Source of the DNA: Microbacterium sp. SA39 | Lineage (GTDB): Bacteria; Actinomycetota; Actinomycetes; Actinomycetales; Microbacteriaceae | NCBI RefSeq assembly: GCF_000967865.1 | Contig: NZ_JXRU01000038.1 | Coordinates: forward strand, 124,001 to 188,000 | Length of the DNA stretch: 64,000 bases | Direction: 5' to 3' | Part shown: positions 20,460 to 30,065 of the stretch, piece by piece | Numbering within the stretch: the stretch's first letter is position 1 | Layout of the letters: each line of letters opens with the position of its first letter | The notes under the pieces: generated by a model | What the model was told of the DNA's origin: nothing | Database searches by the model: none | Seen by the model: only the letters and a program-made list of their open reading frames with translations | Made by a program: the position numbers and the translations under genes

Positions 20460-21971
20460 TCAGCTCCGGCTGGTGAACGGCGCCAGGTCGACAGCCAGAC
20501 GCTCCGAGACGCGCGCGTGCACGGCCGTGCCGTCTTCCCGGTGCTCGACGGAGAGCAGCATCCCGGTCTCATGGATCGCCGCGATCAGATCGCCGCGATC
20601 GTACGGGACCACTGCATGCACCTCGACGGCCGGCTTCGGCAGCGCCTCCTCGATGGTGGCGCGCAGGTCAGCGATGCCCTCCCCCGAGCGCGACGAGACG
20701 AAGTGCGCATGCGGCTGCAGGCCGCGCAGCACCAGTCGCTCGTCCTCGGAGATGAGGTCGGCCTTGTTGAAGACGACGATCTCCGGCAGGTCGCGCACGC
20801 CGACATCGCCCAACACATCGCGCACGGTCTGCAGCTGACCGGCAGGGTCAGGGTGCGATCCATCGACGACGTGCAGCACGACATCCGCTTGCCCGACCTC
20901 TTCCAGCGTCGAGCGAAACGCCTCGACCAGCTGGTGCGGCAGATTGCGGACGAAGCCGACCGTGTCGGTGATCGTGTAGACCCGACCGTCCTCCGTCTCG
21001 GAACGACGCACCGTGGCGTCGAGGGTCGCGAACAGGGCGTTCTCGACCAGGACGCCCGCGCTGGTGAGCGCGTTGAGCAGACTCGACTTCCCGGCGTTCG
21101 TGTAGCCGGCGATGGCCACGGAGGGGATCGTGTTGCGCTTGCGCTCGGCGCGCTTGGCCTCGCGGGCCGGACCGAAGTCGCGGATCTGACGCCGCAGCAG
21201 AGCCATCTTGGTCCGGATGCGACGACGGTCGAGCTCGATCTTCGTCTCACCGGGACCTCGGGAGCCCATACCGGCGCCGCCGGCGCCGACCTGTCCACCG
21301 GCCTGGCGGCTCATCGAGTCACCCCAACCGCGAAGACGCGGGAGCAGGTACTCGAGCTGGGCGAGCTCGACCTGGGCCTTGCCCTCGCGGCTCTTGGCGT
21401 GCTGGCTGAAGATGTCGAGGATCACGGTGGTGCGGTCGATGACCTTCACCTTGACCACGTCTTCCAGCGCGCGGCGCTGGCTCGGTGCGAGCTCGGTGTC
21501 GGCGATGACAGTGTCGGCACCGACCGCCGCGACGATGTCCTTGAGCTCCTGCGCCTTGCCTCGGCCGATGTAGGTGGCGGCGTCCGGATGCGGTCGCCGC
21601 TGCAGCACGCCGTCGAGCACGACGGCACCGGCGGTCTCGGCGAGGGCAGCGAGCTCGCGCAGCGAGTTCTCGGCGTCTTCCTGGGAACCCTGCGGATAGA
21701 CGCCCACGAGCACGACGTTCTCCAGTCGCAGCTGCCGATACTCGACCTCTGTGACGTCTTCCAGTTCGGTCGAGAGTCCACCGACCCGGCGCAGGGCGTG
21801 GCGATCCTCGAGATCCCACTGGTTGCCGTCTGTCGTCGAGTGCGCGGCGGTCGATTCGTCCTGCAGCGCCTGAGCGGCGCCGAAGACACGCACCTCGGAG
21901 CGCTTCTCTGCGTTCGCGAGCACGCGGTCGACGGCCTCGTCATCGGTGGAGTGTGTGGTGGTCTCCGTCAT
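20460..21971 (-). CDS. hflX: Ribosome-associated GTPase HflX
   Basis: TRAFAC-class GTPase that splits or rescues stalled 70S ribosomes. The 503 residues show an actinobacterial N-terminal extension (about 1-75) and the HflX N-domain (about 80-275). The N-domain carries the diagnostic glycine-rich linker GGQVGAGGAGMGSRGPGETK. The G domain has P-loop GYTNAGKSS (289-297), DTVGFVRNLPH (G3) and FNKAD (G4). The ATG at 21971 is preceded by AGGAAC. The gene diverges from the small methyltransferase gene at 22039. Confidence 0.95.
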   Translation of the reverse strand: MTETTTHSTDDEAVDRVLANAEKRSEVRVFGAAQALQDESTAAHSTTDGNQWDLEDRHALRRVGGLSTELEDVTEVEYRQLRLENVVLVGVYPQGSQEDAENSLRELAALAETAGAVVLDGVLQRRPHPDAATYIGRGKAQELKDIVAAVGADTVIADTELAPSQRRALEDVVKVKVIDRTTVILDIFSQHAKSREGKAQVELAQLEYLLPRLRGWGDSMSRQAGGQVGAGGAGMGSRGPGETKIELDRRRIRTKMALLRRQIRDFGPAREAKRAERKRNTIPSVAIAGYTNAGKSSLLNALTSAGVLVENALFATLDATVRRSETEDGRVYTITDTVGFVRNLPHQLVEAFRSTLEEVGQADVVLHVVDGSHPDPAGQLQTVRDVLGDVGVRDLPEIVVFNKADLISEDERLVLRGLQPHAHFVSSRSGEGIADLRATIEEALPKPAVEVHAVVPYDRGDLIAAIHETGMLLSVEHREDGTAVHARVSERLAVDLAPFTSRS

Positions 21972-22026
21972 CCGTTCCTGATCTCTGCTTTCGTCGCGAG
22001 CCTTAACCTTAGCCCGGGCGGTCCGG

Positions 22027-22032
22027 TACGCT
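22027..22032 (+). promoter_or_regulatory. -10 element of the methyltransferase gene (leaderless)
   Basis: TACGCT, 6 nt before the ATG at 22039. Confidence 0.5.
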
Positions 22033-22038
22033 CACCGT

Positions 22039-22680
22039 ATGGGGTCAGATCACTACTTCACTGCGGCCCCGGCAAGCCCCGAGAATCTGCGTTCGATCCG
22101 TGTGTCGCTCGCAGGCCGTGAGCTGGAGGTCGTCACTGCCGGTGGCGTGTTCAGCCCGGATCGGCTGGATGCCGGTACTGCAGTGCTTCTCACCAACATG
22201 CCCCCGGTACCTCCGGGAGGCAATCTTCTCGACCTCGGCAGCGGCTGGGGGCCGATCAGTCTTTCGATGGCCCTCGCCGCTCCTCATGCGACAGTGTGGG
22301 CCGTCGACGTGAACGAGCGAGCCCTGGATCTCGTGCGCCGCAATGCCGCGGCTCTCGGGCTTACCAATGTCAACGCATCGCTGCCCGACGATGTTCCCCA
22401 GGACGTCACGTTCCGCACGATCCGGTCCAATCCGCCGATCCGCGTCGGTAAGAACGAGCTGCACGGCCTCCTCGAGCGCTGGATCCCGCGACTCGATGAC
22501 CGCAGCGACGCCTGGCTCGTGGTTCAGCGGAACCTGGGCGCCGACTCGCTGCAGCGCTGGATCGGCGCCACCTTCCATCCCGGGTACAGCGTGCACCGCA
22601 CCGCCACGGGCAAGGGCTACCGCATCCTCAAAGTCCGCAAGCACGGGAATCCGCAGACAGAGCCGATCGTCGTCCGCTGA
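22039..22680 (+). CDS. RsmC-like class I SAM-dependent methyltransferase
   Basis: Small methyltransferase (213 residues) resembling the catalytic half of 16S rRNA guanine-N2 methyltransferases RsmC/RlmG. The SAM motif LLDLGSGWG is at residues 63-71, the acidic end of beta-2 is AVDVNERAL, and the catalytic motif NPPIRVGK (131-138) is the N-x2-aromatic/hydrophobic signature of N2-guanine or N-methylating enzymes. The N-terminal GSDHYFTAAPASP and VTAGGVFSPDRLDAGT stretches are typical. The target nucleotide is not known. It converges on dapF. Confidence 0.85.
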   Translation: MGSDHYFTAAPASPENLRSIRVSLAGRELEVVTAGGVFSPDRLDAGTAVLLTNMPPVPPGGNLLDLGSGWGPISLSMALAAPHATVWAVDVNERALDLVRRNAAALGLTNVNASLPDDVPQDVTFRTIRSNPPIRVGKNELHGLLERWIPRLDDRSDAWLVVQRNLGADSLQRWIGATFHPGYSVHRTATGKGYRILKVRKHGNPQTEPIVVR

Positions 22681-22701
22681 CGCCTTCTGACGACAGTCAG
22701 A

Positions 22702-23574
22702 TCAGATGAGATCGACCTCGCCCTGGAACACGAGCTGCGCGGGCCCCGCGAGGCCGACGTGCTCCCCGTCCTCGGCCGGGAACATCCGCAAGCTCAACGT
22801 GCCGCCAGGCACCTCGACCTGCCAGTTGTTCGGAGCCTGCTCGCCTGCCCAGTAGCGCACCGCGAGGGCCGTGGCAGCGATGCCGGTGCCACAGCTGAGC
22901 GTCTCGCCGACGCCGCGCTCGTGAACCCGCATGCGTACGTGCCCCACGCCGTCGCGCACGAGCGGCTCCTCCGGGACCACGAACTCGATGTTCGCTCCGG
23001 CCGGGAGCACCGGGTCGACATCGGGAGCGCGGTGCAGTTCCACGGCGGCGAGCTCGGCCTCGGAGGCGAGAGCGACGACCACATGCGGGTTGCCGACGTC
23101 GATACCGAGACCGGGACGCGTGACAGGCAGCCCGTCGACGCGCACGAGCGGGTCATCGCCGGACAATTTCCAGAGTCCCAGATCAACTTGGTATCCCGTG
23201 GCGCTACGCGTGACGTCGCGTACGCCAGCGCGCGTGCCGATCGGCAGCGTCGAGCCCTGCTCGATCGTGGCGAGCCCCGCGCGCACCAGGAAGTGCGCGA
23301 AGACCCGGATGCCGTTGCCGCACATCTCGGCGATCGAGCCGTCGGCGTTGCGGTAGTCCATGAACCATTCGGCGTCGGGCTCCTCAGCGAGAGAGGCGGC
23401 TCCTTCGGGGATCGCCGACGATCGCACCACCCGAAGGATGCCGTCCGCCCCGATGCCGAAGTGACGATCGCAGAGAACGGCGACCTGCTCGACCGACAGG
23501 TCGAGTTCCCCGTCGGGGTCGGCGATGATGATGAAGTCGTTGCCGGTGCCATGTCCCTTGGTGAATGCGACCAT
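22702..23574 (-). CDS. dapF: Diaminopimelate epimerase
   Basis: Cofactor-independent epimerase that converts LL- to meso-diaminopimelate for lysine and peptidoglycan. The 290 residues have the two half-sites with catalytic Cys85 ([14 protein letters not shown]) and Cys228 ([14 protein letters not shown]), plus KGHGTGNDF at the N-terminus. The ATG at 23574 lacks a Shine-Dalgarno but has TAGACT 6 nt upstream. It is one of three dap genes scattered in this window and is not in an operon with the others. In many actinobacteria dapF lies near miaA/hflX, as here. Confidence 0.96.
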   Translation of the reverse strand: MVAFTKGHGTGNDFIIIADPDGELDLSVEQVAVLCDRHFGIGADGILRVVRSSAIPEGAASLAEEPDAEWFMDYRNADGSIAEMCGNGIRVFAHFLVRAGLATIEQGSTLPIGTRAGVRDVTRSATGYQVDLGLWKLSGDDPLVRVDGLPVTRPGLGIDVGNPHVVVALASEAELAAVELHRAPDVDPVLPAGANIEFVVPEEPLVRDGVGHVRMRVHERGVGETLSCGTGIAATALAVRYWAGEQAPNNWQVEVPGGTLSLRMFPAEDGEHVGLAGPAQLVFQGEVDLI

Positions 23575-23580
23575 GAGCCC

Positions 23581-23586
23581 AGTCTA
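23581..23586 (-). promoter_or_regulatory. -10 element of dapF (leaderless)
   Basis: TAGACT on the minus strand, 6 nt before the dapF ATG. Confidence 0.55.
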
Positions 23587-23617
23587 GGGAGTGCGAAACG
23601 CCCGTCCGCGCAACGGC

Positions 23618-24145
23618 TCAGCCGTTGAGCACACGGTAGCGACCGCATAGGAAGTCGCGGTTGCGGGCGACGTCGAGAAGCTCGAGATCCAGTGCGCGCG
23701 GCAGAAGCGGGGCGCCGGAGCCCAGTGTCACCGGCGCATACTGCACCCACACCTCGTCGAGCAGGCCGGCGTCGGCGAACTGCCCGGCCAGGTCTCCCCC
23801 GCCGATCACCCACAGGTCTCTGTCGCCCGCGGCCTCGACCATCTGCGCATGCACCCGGGGAATGTCGTCCTGTGTGAGACGGATGTCGGCACCGTCGGGA
23901 ACCTCGAGCTCTCGATGCGTGAACACCCAGGCGGGTTGCGTGTAGCCCCAGCGCCCCTCTTCGTGCCGCATCACCCACTCGAAGGTCGATGCGCCCATGG
24001 CCAAGGCTCCGATCGTCTTCTCGAACCCCTGATAGGCCATCGGACCGTCGGGGTCGATGTCCTGCTTCAGCAGCCAGTCGAGAGAGTGGTCGGCCGTGGC
24101 GATGAACCCGTCGAGACTCGAAGCGGTGAAGAAGTGTGTGGTCAT
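23618..24145 (-). CDS. Dihydrofolate-reductase-like protein (RibD C-terminal domain family)
   Basis: Single-domain NADPH-type reductase of 175 residues related to the C-terminal domain of RibD and to the YwjB/YyaP group. The start THFFTASSLDGFIA is characteristic, and the cofactor segments are ALAMGASTFEWV and DLWVIGGGDLAGQF. The C-terminus contains VTLGSGAPLLP. The true substrate of this group is unsettled; it is not the housekeeping FolA, which is encoded at 37531-38007. It is the gene downstream of miaA on the same strand, 34 nt apart, with its own weak CACGCT hexamer 6 nt before the ATG. Confidence 0.85.
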   Translation of the reverse strand: MTTHFFTASSLDGFIATADHSLDWLLKQDIDPDGPMAYQGFEKTIGALAMGASTFEWVMRHEEGRWGYTQPAWVFTHRELEVPDGADIRLTQDDIPRVHAQMVEAAGDRDLWVIGGGDLAGQFADAGLLDEVWVQYAPVTLGSGAPLLPRALDLELLDVARNRDFLCGRYRVLNG

Positions 24146-24179
24146 GCGAACAGCGTGCCAGCAGCCACCGACACCCGGT

Positions 24180-25094
24180 TCAGGCTTTCGAGATCTCCTG
24201 CACGTCGGCGGGAGCGTCGTACCACTCGGCCTCGCGGTAGCGCTTGAACCACGACACCTGACGGCGGGCGTAACGACGAGTGAGAGCCTGCGTCTCTGCG
24301 ATGGCTTCCGCCTCGGAGAGGCGGCCGTCGAGCTGGCCGAGGGCCTGGGCGTACCCGATGGCTCGCGCCGCGGTGGCACCGCGCTCAAGTCCCTGCTCGC
24401 GCAGACGCGCGACCTCGTCGACGAGCCCCGCCGCCCACATTCGCACCACGCGCGCGTCGAGGCGCGCGACCAGCTCCGCACGATCGGAGCGGAGCCCGAT
24501 CACGCGGGTGCGTGAATGCCAGAGCTCGGGATGTTCCGGCAAAGCGGCCCGATGCGTCTCGCTCCCCTGTTCGAGCACCTCCAGCGCGCGGATGACGCGT
24601 CGGGCGTTGCGGGGATCGATCCGCTCTGCGGTCGCCGGATCCAGCCTGTGTAGCCGACCGAGGAGAGCTGCCAGACCCTCGGACTCCAGCTCGCTCTCCA
24701 GACGTTCCCGGATGGCCGGATCACGGGGAGGGAAGTCGAACTCGTACATCACGCTCGAGACGTAGAGACCTGACCCCCCGACGAGGATCGCGTCTCCGCC
24801 GCGCTCGTGAATGGACGATATCGCTGCGCGCGCCTTCGGCTGATACCAGGCGACCGCAGCCTCTTGGTCGACCTCGCACACATCGAACAGGTGGTGCGGA
24901 ACACCCCGACGTTCAGCCACGGGAAGCTTCGCCGTGCCGATGTCCATGCCGCGGTAGAGCTGCATCGCATCCGCGTTCACGATCTCGGCGGGATTGCCCT
25001 CTGCGCGCAGCACCTCCGCGAGATCGAGAGCGAGATCGCTCTTACCGGTGCCGGTGGCGCCGACGATGACCCAGAGGCGCGGGTCGACGGTCAC
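24180..25094 (-). CDS. miaA: tRNA dimethylallyltransferase
   Basis: Adds the dimethylallyl group to A37 of tRNAs reading UNN codons, the substrate later thiomethylated by MiaB. GTG 25094 overlaps the miaB stop (GTGA) and is the expected start: the P-loop GATGTGKS lies at residues 12-19. Of 304 residues, the conserved [25 protein letters not shown], and [13 protein letters not shown] stretches identify the family. Translational coupling with miaB and the shared substrate make this a functional pair. Confidence 0.96.
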   Translation of the reverse strand: MTVDPRLWVIVGATGTGKSDLALDLAEVLRAEGNPAEIVNADAMQLYRGMDIGTAKLPVAERRGVPHHLFDVCEVDQEAAVAWYQPKARAAISSIHERGGDAILVGGSGLYVSSVMYEFDFPPRDPAIRERLESELESEGLAALLGRLHRLDPATAERIDPRNARRVIRALEVLEQGSETHRAALPEHPELWHSRTRVIGLRSDRAELVARLDARVVRMWAAGLVDEVARLREQGLERGATAARAIGYAQALGQLDGRLSEAEAIAETQALTRRYARRQVSWFKRYREAEWYDAPADVQEISKA

Positions 25095-26638
25095 ACGCCG
25101 ACGCGCAGGGTCGGAAGACCCAGCGAGACCGCCCGCGGCCCGCCGTCCGAGACAGGGGCTGGTACGGCGCACGACTCTGCCTGCGCGCGATCCCAGGCGT
25201 CTCCGCCGCGCGTCCGTCGAATGCGGAGCGGCGCGCCGGTGGGGTCGTCGGCGAGCAGATGGAACGGCGCCGCACGGGTGATGGTCACGGTCACGACATC
25301 ACCAGGCCGCGGAAGGTCGGAGCCCGGCGTCACCTCGAAGTGCACGAGGCGGTTGTCTTCGCCCCTGCCGGTGAGACGGTGGGTCTCCGCGTCCTTTTTG
25401 CCTTCGCCGGTCGAGACGAGCACTTCGACCTGACGACCGATCTGCTTCTGGTTCTCCTCGAGCGAGATCCGCTCCTGGAGCGCGAGAAGCCGGTTGTATC
25501 GGTCCTGCACGACCGCCTTGGGAACCTGATCTTCCATGGTGGCGGCCGGCGTTCCCTGGCGGATCGAGTACTGGAAGGTGAACGCGCTCGAGAAGCGAGC
25601 CTGCTCGACGACCCGCATGGTGTCTTCGAAGTCTTCTTCCGTCTCCCCGGGGAACCCGACGATGATGTCGGTGGTGATCGCCGCATGCGGGATGCGATCG
25701 CGTACTCGCTCGAGGATTCCGAGGAACCTCTCGCTGCGGTAAGACCGCCGCATCGCCTTGAGAATGCGGTCGCTGCCGGACTGCAAGGGCATGTGCAGCT
25801 GCGGCATCACGCTGGGCGTCTCGGCCATGGCGTCGATGACGTCGTCGGTGAAGGCGGCGGGGTGCGGGCTGGTGAAGCGGATGCGCTCGAGACCCTCGAT
25901 CTCGCCGGCGGCGCGCAGCAGCTTGCCGAACGCCTGCCGATCGCCGAACTCGACGCCGTACGAGTTGACGTTCTGACCGAGCAGGGTCACCTCGATCGCG
26001 CCATCGTCCACGAGCAGCCGGATCTCATTGAGGATGTCACCGGGGCGACGATCCTTTTCCTTGCCTCGGAGGCTCGGAACGATGCAGAAAGTGCAGGTGT
26101 TGTTGCACCCGACCGAGATGGACACCCAGCCGCTGTGCGCCGAGTCCCTCTTGGTCGGCAGCGTCGACGGGAAGACCTCGAGCGACTCGAGTATCTCGAG
26201 TTCGGCATCTCCGTTGTGACGCGCGCGCTCCAGGAGACCCGGGAGGGAGCCCATGTTGTGGGTGCCGAACACGACGTCCACCCACGGAGCCTTGTCGAGA
26301 ACCGCCTGCTTGTCCATCTGCGCGAGGCAGCCGCCGACGGCGATCTGCATGCCGTCTTTGCGGCGCTTCACGGATGCCAGGTGTCCGAGGGTACCGTAGA
26401 GCTTTCCCGCCGCGTTGTCTCGCACCGCGCAGGTGTTGATGATGACGACGTCGGCTTCGATGCCGTCACTCGCACGCACGTAACCGGCACTCTCGAGAGA
26501 ACCCGACAGCCGCTCCGAATCGTGGACGTTCATCTGGCACCCGAAGGTGCGTACTTCGTAGGATCGCTGTCGGCCGTCGACATCGATGGCCGCCGACGAT
26601 GCACTGATGATCGTCGGCTCGCTGCGGGGGATAGTCAT
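25091..26638 (-). CDS. miaB: tRNA (N6-isopentenyl adenosine(37)-C2)-methylthiotransferase
   Basis: Radical-SAM methylthiotransferase that adds the ms2 group to i6A37. The 515 residues have the UPF0004 domain with cluster cysteines Cys34 (FGCQMN), Cys70 (NTCAVR) and Cys104 (GGCLAQ). The radical-SAM motif CNNTCTFC (Cys178/182/185) follows, then a TRAM domain near 400-460 and a Pro/Arg-rich tail. ATG 26638 is preferred over further upstream frame sequence. A TACAAT -10 lies 9 nt upstream, so the transcript has a very short leader. miaA overlaps its stop by 4 nt. Confidence 0.96.
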   Translation of the reverse strand: MTIPRSEPTIISASSAAIDVDGRQRSYEVRTFGCQMNVHDSERLSGSLESAGYVRASDGIEADVVIINTCAVRDNAAGKLYGTLGHLASVKRRKDGMQIAVGGCLAQMDKQAVLDKAPWVDVVFGTHNMGSLPGLLERARHNGDAELEILESLEVFPSTLPTKRDSAHSGWVSISVGCNNTCTFCIVPSLRGKEKDRRPGDILNEIRLLVDDGAIEVTLLGQNVNSYGVEFGDRQAFGKLLRAAGEIEGLERIRFTSPHPAAFTDDVIDAMAETPSVMPQLHMPLQSGSDRILKAMRRSYRSERFLGILERVRDRIPHAAITTDIIVGFPGETEEDFEDTMRVVEQARFSSAFTFQYSIRQGTPAATMEDQVPKAVVQDRYNRLLALQERISLEENQKQIGRQVEVLVSTGEGKKDAETHRLTGRGEDNRLVHFEVTPGSDLPRPGDVVTVTITRAAPFHLLADDPTGAPLRIRRTRGGDAWDRAQAESCAVPAPVSDGGPRAVSLGLPTLRVGV

Positions 26639-26647
26639 GATGATCCC

Positions 26648-26653
26648 ATTGTA
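26648..26653 (-). promoter_or_regulatory. -10 element of miaBA
   Basis: TACAAT, a good -10 match, 9 nt before the miaB ATG. The predicted leader is 0-3 nt. Confidence 0.5.
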
Positions 26654-26684
26654 CGAGCGGATCTCGAGGACTGGACTGAGTCGC

Positions 26685-27563
26685 TCAGTCGGAATCGACG
26701 AACCGCACGCCTGATGAGGAACCGCCCGACGACACCTCGCGCAGAGCCGTCTTCGCGGCATTCATCGCCACGGCTCCGTTGTATCCGCGTCGCGACAGCT
26801 GTCCGACGAGCCGTCGCAGTGCAGTGTCGTTGTCGAGCCTGGCCATCGACCGGGCCTTCGACCTGGCGAACTCCAGAGCGCGCTCGGCATCGTCATCCGG
26901 CAGCTCGTCGAGCGCGGCATCGATCACGTCTCGCGGAAGCCCCCGCTGGGACAGCGCGCGCGACAGCGCGACCCGCCCCTGGCCTTTTCGTTCCACACCC
27001 GAAGTGACGAGCAGGCTCGCCAGGACAGCGTCGTCCAGATACTGGCGCCGACAGAAGTCATCGACGACGTCATCGACCTGCCCGCCGTCGAGGCCGTGAC
27101 CTCTCAGCACCAGACGGGCCTCAGAGATCGAGAGCGATTTGCCCCGCAGCTTGCGCAGCAGAGCTTCCTCCCCCGCGGCGCGGATCTCATCCGGGGAACG
27201 CACCGGCTCGGAGTCGTCGCCAGCGCCGCCGTCACCGCGAGGGTCACGCAATGCTCGGAGCTTGGGGGCCACCGGCGCATCCGATGCCGCTGACTTCGCC
27301 GCCGCGCCCCGAGCGGGATGCCTGTCGCTGGGTGTACCGGCGTCGCTGACGTCGCCGAGCGGTGTGGTTTCAGCTGAGCTGTGCCAGGTCGACCGCCACG
27401 ACTCGTCGCCACCTGTGCGGCGAGGATCAGCATCCGCGGACCGACCCGGGTCGGTGGCGGATGGCTTCATCGGCGTCACATCCGCTCGATCTGCGGACTT
27501 CTTGCCGAAGAGAGGAATGATGGGGGCGATCCGCTCGGAATCGCCCCCACGTGTGTCATTCAT
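26685..27563 (-). CDS. recX: RecA regulator RecX with a long N-terminal extension
   Basis: Modulator that binds and inhibits RecA filaments. Residues about 125-285 form the RecX helical-repeat domain ([20 protein letters not shown], then [19 protein letters not shown], then [19 protein letters not shown]). The first ~120 residues are a low-complexity Pro/Ala/Asp/Arg-rich extension absent from the ~150-residue E. coli protein. The ATG overlaps the recA stop by one base (TGATG), giving strict coupling to recA. Confidence 0.93.
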   Translation of the reverse strand: MNDTRGGDSERIAPIIPLFGKKSADRADVTPMKPSATDPGRSADADPRRTGGDESWRSTWHSSAETTPLGDVSDAGTPSDRHPARGAAAKSAASDAPVAPKLRALRDPRGDGGAGDDSEPVRSPDEIRAAGEEALLRKLRGKSLSISEARLVLRGHGLDGGQVDDVVDDFCRRQYLDDAVLASLLVTSGVERKGQGRVALSRALSQRGLPRDVIDAALDELPDDDAERALEFARSKARSMARLDNDTALRRLVGQLSRRGYNGAVAMNAAKTALREVSSGGSSSGVRFVDSD

Positions 27564-28612
27564 CAGGCCGGACGACGCTCGGCGAGCTCGTCGGCAGCAG
27601 CAGGAGCCGGGGTAGCCCCTCCGATACCGAGCTTCTGCTTGATCTGCGTCTCGATGGCCAGGGCGATGTCGGGGTTGTTGAGCAGGAACGTACGCGCGTT
27701 CTCCTTGCCCTGCCCCAGCTGGTCACCGTCGTAGGTGTACCAGGAACCCGACTTCTTCACGATGGAGTGCTCAACGCCGAAGTCGATCAGGCTGCCCTCG
27801 CGCGAGATGCCGATGCCGTACAGGATGTCGAACTCCGCCTGCTTGAAGGGCGGCGCCATCTTGTTCTTGACGACCTTGACACGAGTGCGGTTTCCCACGG
27901 CGTCGGTGCCGTCCTTCAGCGTCTCGATTCGACGGATGTCGAGTCGCACCGACGCGTAGAACTTCAGCGCCTTACCGCCGGCAGTGGTCTCAGGGGAACC
28001 GAAGAACACGCCGATCTTCTCGCGCAGCTGGTTGATGAAGATCATGGTCGTGTTGGTCTGGTTCAGACCACCCGTGAGCTTTCGCAGCGCCTGCGACATC
28101 AGTCGAGCCTGAAGGCCCACGTGCGAGTCACCCATCTCACCCTCGATCTCGGCACGTGGCACGAGCGCCGCGACCGAGTCGATGACGATGAGGTCGATCG
28201 CCCCGGAGCGGACGAGCATGTCGGCGATCTCGAGCGCCTGCTCACCGGTGTCGGGCTGCGAGACGAGAAGGGCGTCGATGTCGACCCCGAGCTTCGCGGC
28301 GTAGTCGGGGTCGAGGGCGTGCTCGGCGTCGATGAATGCGGCGATGCCGCCGGCGCGCTGCGCGTTGGCGATCGCGTGCAGAGTGAGAGTGGTCTTACCG
28401 GAGGATTCCGGTCCGTAGATCTCTACGATGCGACCACGCGGGAGGCCTCCGACGCCGAGAGCGACGTCGAGGGCGATGGAGCCGGTCGGGATGACCGCCA
28501 CGGGGGCACGATCATCGCTGCCCAGCCGCATGACGGAGCCCTTGCCGAACTGACGGTCGATCTGGGCGAGTGCTGTCTCGAGGGACTTCTCGCGGTCGGC
28601 GGGTGATGGCAT
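27563..28612 (-). CDS. recA: Recombinase RecA
   Basis: ATP-dependent strand-exchange protein and LexA co-protease. The 349 residues are collinear with the family: Walker A GPESSGKT at 67-74, the [15 protein letters not shown]alker B strand, the [10 protein letters not shown] and [18 protein letters not shown] loops that contact DNA, and a short acidic/alanine-rich tail. No intein is present. The ATG has AGAAGGAG upstream. A long 5' region (268 nt to the next gene) holds a LexA-type SOS box at 28808-28823. recX is translationally coupled downstream. Confidence 0.98.
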   Translation of the reverse strand: MPSPADREKSLETALAQIDRQFGKGSVMRLGSDDRAPVAVIPTGSIALDVALGVGGLPRGRIVEIYGPESSGKTTLTLHAIANAQRAGGIAAFIDAEHALDPDYAAKLGVDIDALLVSQPDTGEQALEIADMLVRSGAIDLIVIDSVAALVPRAEIEGEMGDSHVGLQARLMSQALRKLTGGLNQTNTTMIFINQLREKIGVFFGSPETTAGGKALKFYASVRLDIRRIETLKDGTDAVGNRTRVKVVKNKMAPPFKQAEFDILYGIGISREGSLIDFGVEHSIVKKSGSWYTYDGDQLGQGKENARTFLLNNPDIALAIETQIKQKLGIGGATPAPAAADELAERRPA

Positions 28613-28879
28613 GGTGTGCTCCTTCTGCTCGCGTGGTGCCGCCTGTAGGCTGCCGCGGCGCTCCCGAGTGGGAACAACTCTCCGGCAAGGCGTGTGGCTC
28701 TGGGCCTGTTCTTCACCGTACGAGGAGCCACCGACATTGGGTCGATATCTCCGCGAACCGTGCGGAACGGAACTCGGGAACCACTTGTGCAGAAGACTAC
28801 GCCCGCTTCGAACAGATCTTCGACAACACGCCGCGATCGGCGTGTCAGAATCTGGACGACTCGAACGCGCGACGCACCG
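28613..28879 (-). other. Gene-free recA leader and control region
   Basis: This 267-nt gap has no credible reading frame. On the minus strand it contains the SOS box, a TAGTCT hexamer just after it (28794-28799), and then about 180 nt of leader before recA. The leader may be transcribed both from the SOS promoter and from upstream genes. Confidence 0.6.
28808..28823. promoter_or_regulatory. LexA SOS box upstream of recA
   Basis: TCGAACAGATCTTCGA differs at three inner positions from the actinobacterial SOS consensus TCGAAC(N4)GTTCGA core and keeps the TCGAA/TTCGA palindrome. It lies about 196 nt before the recA start codon, next to a TAGTCT -10-like hexamer on the minus strand, as expected for damage-induced recA-recX expression. 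Confidence 0.75.
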
Positions 28880-29104
28880 TCAGCGGCGCCGTGGCTCCAG
28901 GCGCCCCGCGCCGTGTCGGCGGTTCTCGGGTACGTCCATCTCCGCGCAGAGCGCGAGCCAGATGTCACGCGGCGGCGCACCGTCCTCGAGCGCCTCGAGA
29001 GCCGTCCTGTTGCCGAGCGGACCCAGCACGAGGTCGTTCACCAATGACGAAGCTCGTGCCTGGAACTCGTCATCGACGGCGCGGAGAAATTCGCTGCGGC
29101 GCAT
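28880..29104 (-). CDS. DUF3046 protein
   Basis: Small protein of 74 residues, typical of a family always found just upstream of recA in actinobacteria. The start MRRSEFLRAVDDEFQ and the middle GPLGNRTALEALEDGAPPRDIWLALC match that family's pattern. ATG 29104 is 22 nt after the stop of the HTH regulator, with no strong ribosome site. The C-terminal tail is Arg-rich. Function is unknown; the conserved placement hints at a link with recombination or its regulation. Confidence 0.8.
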   Translation of the reverse strand: MRRSEFLRAVDDEFQARASSLVNDLVLGPLGNRTALEALEDGAPPRDIWLALCAEMDVPENRRHGAGRLEPRRR

Positions 29105-29126
29105 CGTGTCGGGAACCGGCCGGAGC

Positions 29127-29435
29127 TCAGCGGAGGGAGAGCTCGGGCTCGATCGACGCCACGAGGTCATCGGGAACGACATCCGGGAAGACCTGAATGC
29201 CCTCGAGAACGGAGATGCGATCGCCCACCTCGCGCATGATCGTCGAGATCGGTACGTCGAGCGCATCTGCGACCGAGGCGAGAATCTCACTCGACGCTTC
29301 CTTCTGGCCTCGCTCGACCTCACTGAGGTATCCGAGCGCGACGGAGGCCTTGCTTGCGACCTGCCGGAGGGTGCGGCCCTTCTGCAGGCGGAAGTCCCTC
29401 AGCACATCGCCGATTTCCTGTCGTACAAGAATCAT
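29127..29435 (-). CDS. clgR: XRE-type regulator, ClgR-like
   Basis: Helix-turn-helix regulator of 102 residues. The HTH spans residues about 9-65 (IGDVLRDFRLQKGRTLRQVA, then ALGYLSEVERGQKEASSEIL). Position and sequence match ClgR, the actinobacterial activator of clp protease and stress genes, which is encoded between cinA and recA. GGAGG lies 7 nt before the ATG, and TAGACT at 29487-29492 could be its own -10. DUF3046 and recA follow on the same strand. The gene symbol rests on synteny and HTH similarity. Confidence 0.82.
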   Translation of the reverse strand: MILVRQEIGDVLRDFRLQKGRTLRQVASKASVALGYLSEVERGQKEASSEILASVADALDVPISTIMREVGDRISVLEGIQVFPDVVPDDLVASIEPELSLR

Positions 29436-29486
29436 CGGAACCTCCTCCCCGTTCGATTCACCGAGATCCCACTCGATGAGACAGCC

Positions 29487-29492
29487 AGTCTA
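29487..29492 (-). promoter_or_regulatory. Probable -10 element of the clgR-like gene
   Basis: TAGACT, 51 nt before the ATG, leaving a short UTR containing GGAGG. Confidence 0.4.
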
Positions 29493-29576
29493 GTCCTCCT
29501 GGCGTGCACAGAATCTACCCCTGCACTCTGTGGTTTCAGTGTGAGCACATCAGTCATAACCGAGAAATGCACCCGA

Positions 29577-30065
29577 CTATTCCTCGACCTTCTCGAGCAC
29601 GAATGCGAGGGCGGCGACGACGGTCTGTGCCCGGATCGCAGCGCGATCCCCCTCGAGGTGCAGCTCTCTGGTCCACCCCCCGGCGGGAGTGACGACACCC
29701 ACGTGAACCGTCCCGACCGGCTGCCCGTCCGGCGACTCGGGGCCTGCGATTCCCGTGGTCGATATCCCGACATCGGCGATCCTCCCGTCGACGGCCACGG
29801 CACTTCGCACCCCGTCGGCCATCTGCAGCGCGACGGCGGCACGCACCGGTCCATGTTCGGCGAGCAGCTCCGCCTCCACACCGAGAACAGAGTGCTTGAC
29901 CGGGGTGGCGTACGCGACCACTCCCCCGAGCAGCACAGCCGAGGCACCCGGCACTGACACCAATTCGGCGCAGACCGCGCCGCCGGTGAGGGATTCGGCG
30001 ACTCCGAGAGTCCAGCCGCGGCGTTCGAATGCCGTCAGCACTTCGGATGCCGGCGAGGCAGTCAC
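29577..30065 (-). CDS. cinA: CinA C-terminal domain protein (nicotinamide-nucleotide amidohydrolase)
   Basis: Single-domain CinA/PncC protein of 162 residues, which deamidates NMN in pyridine-nucleotide recycling. It lacks the N-terminal MoCF-like domain of full-length CinA, as in most actinobacteria. Motifs: LGVAESLTGGAVCAELVSVPGAS at the N-terminus, the YATPVKHSVLGV substrate loop, and the GIAGPESPDGQPVGTVHVG nucleotide loop. The GTG start overlaps the pgsA stop by 4 nt (GTGA). Confidence 0.93.
   Translation of the reverse strand: MTASPASEVLTAFERRGWTLGVAESLTGGAVCAELVSVPGASAVLLGGVVAYATPVKHSVLGVEAELLAEHGPVRAAVALQMADGVRSAVAVDGRIADVGISTTGIAGPESPDGQPVGTVHVGVVTPAGGWTRELHLEGDRAAIRAQTVVAALAFVLEKVEE

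Noticed and set aside
21979..22019. Possible hflX promoter around TAAGGT/TTAAGGCT
   Set aside because: Several overlapping A/T-rich hexamers are present and none has a fixed, convincing spacing, so no single site is reported.
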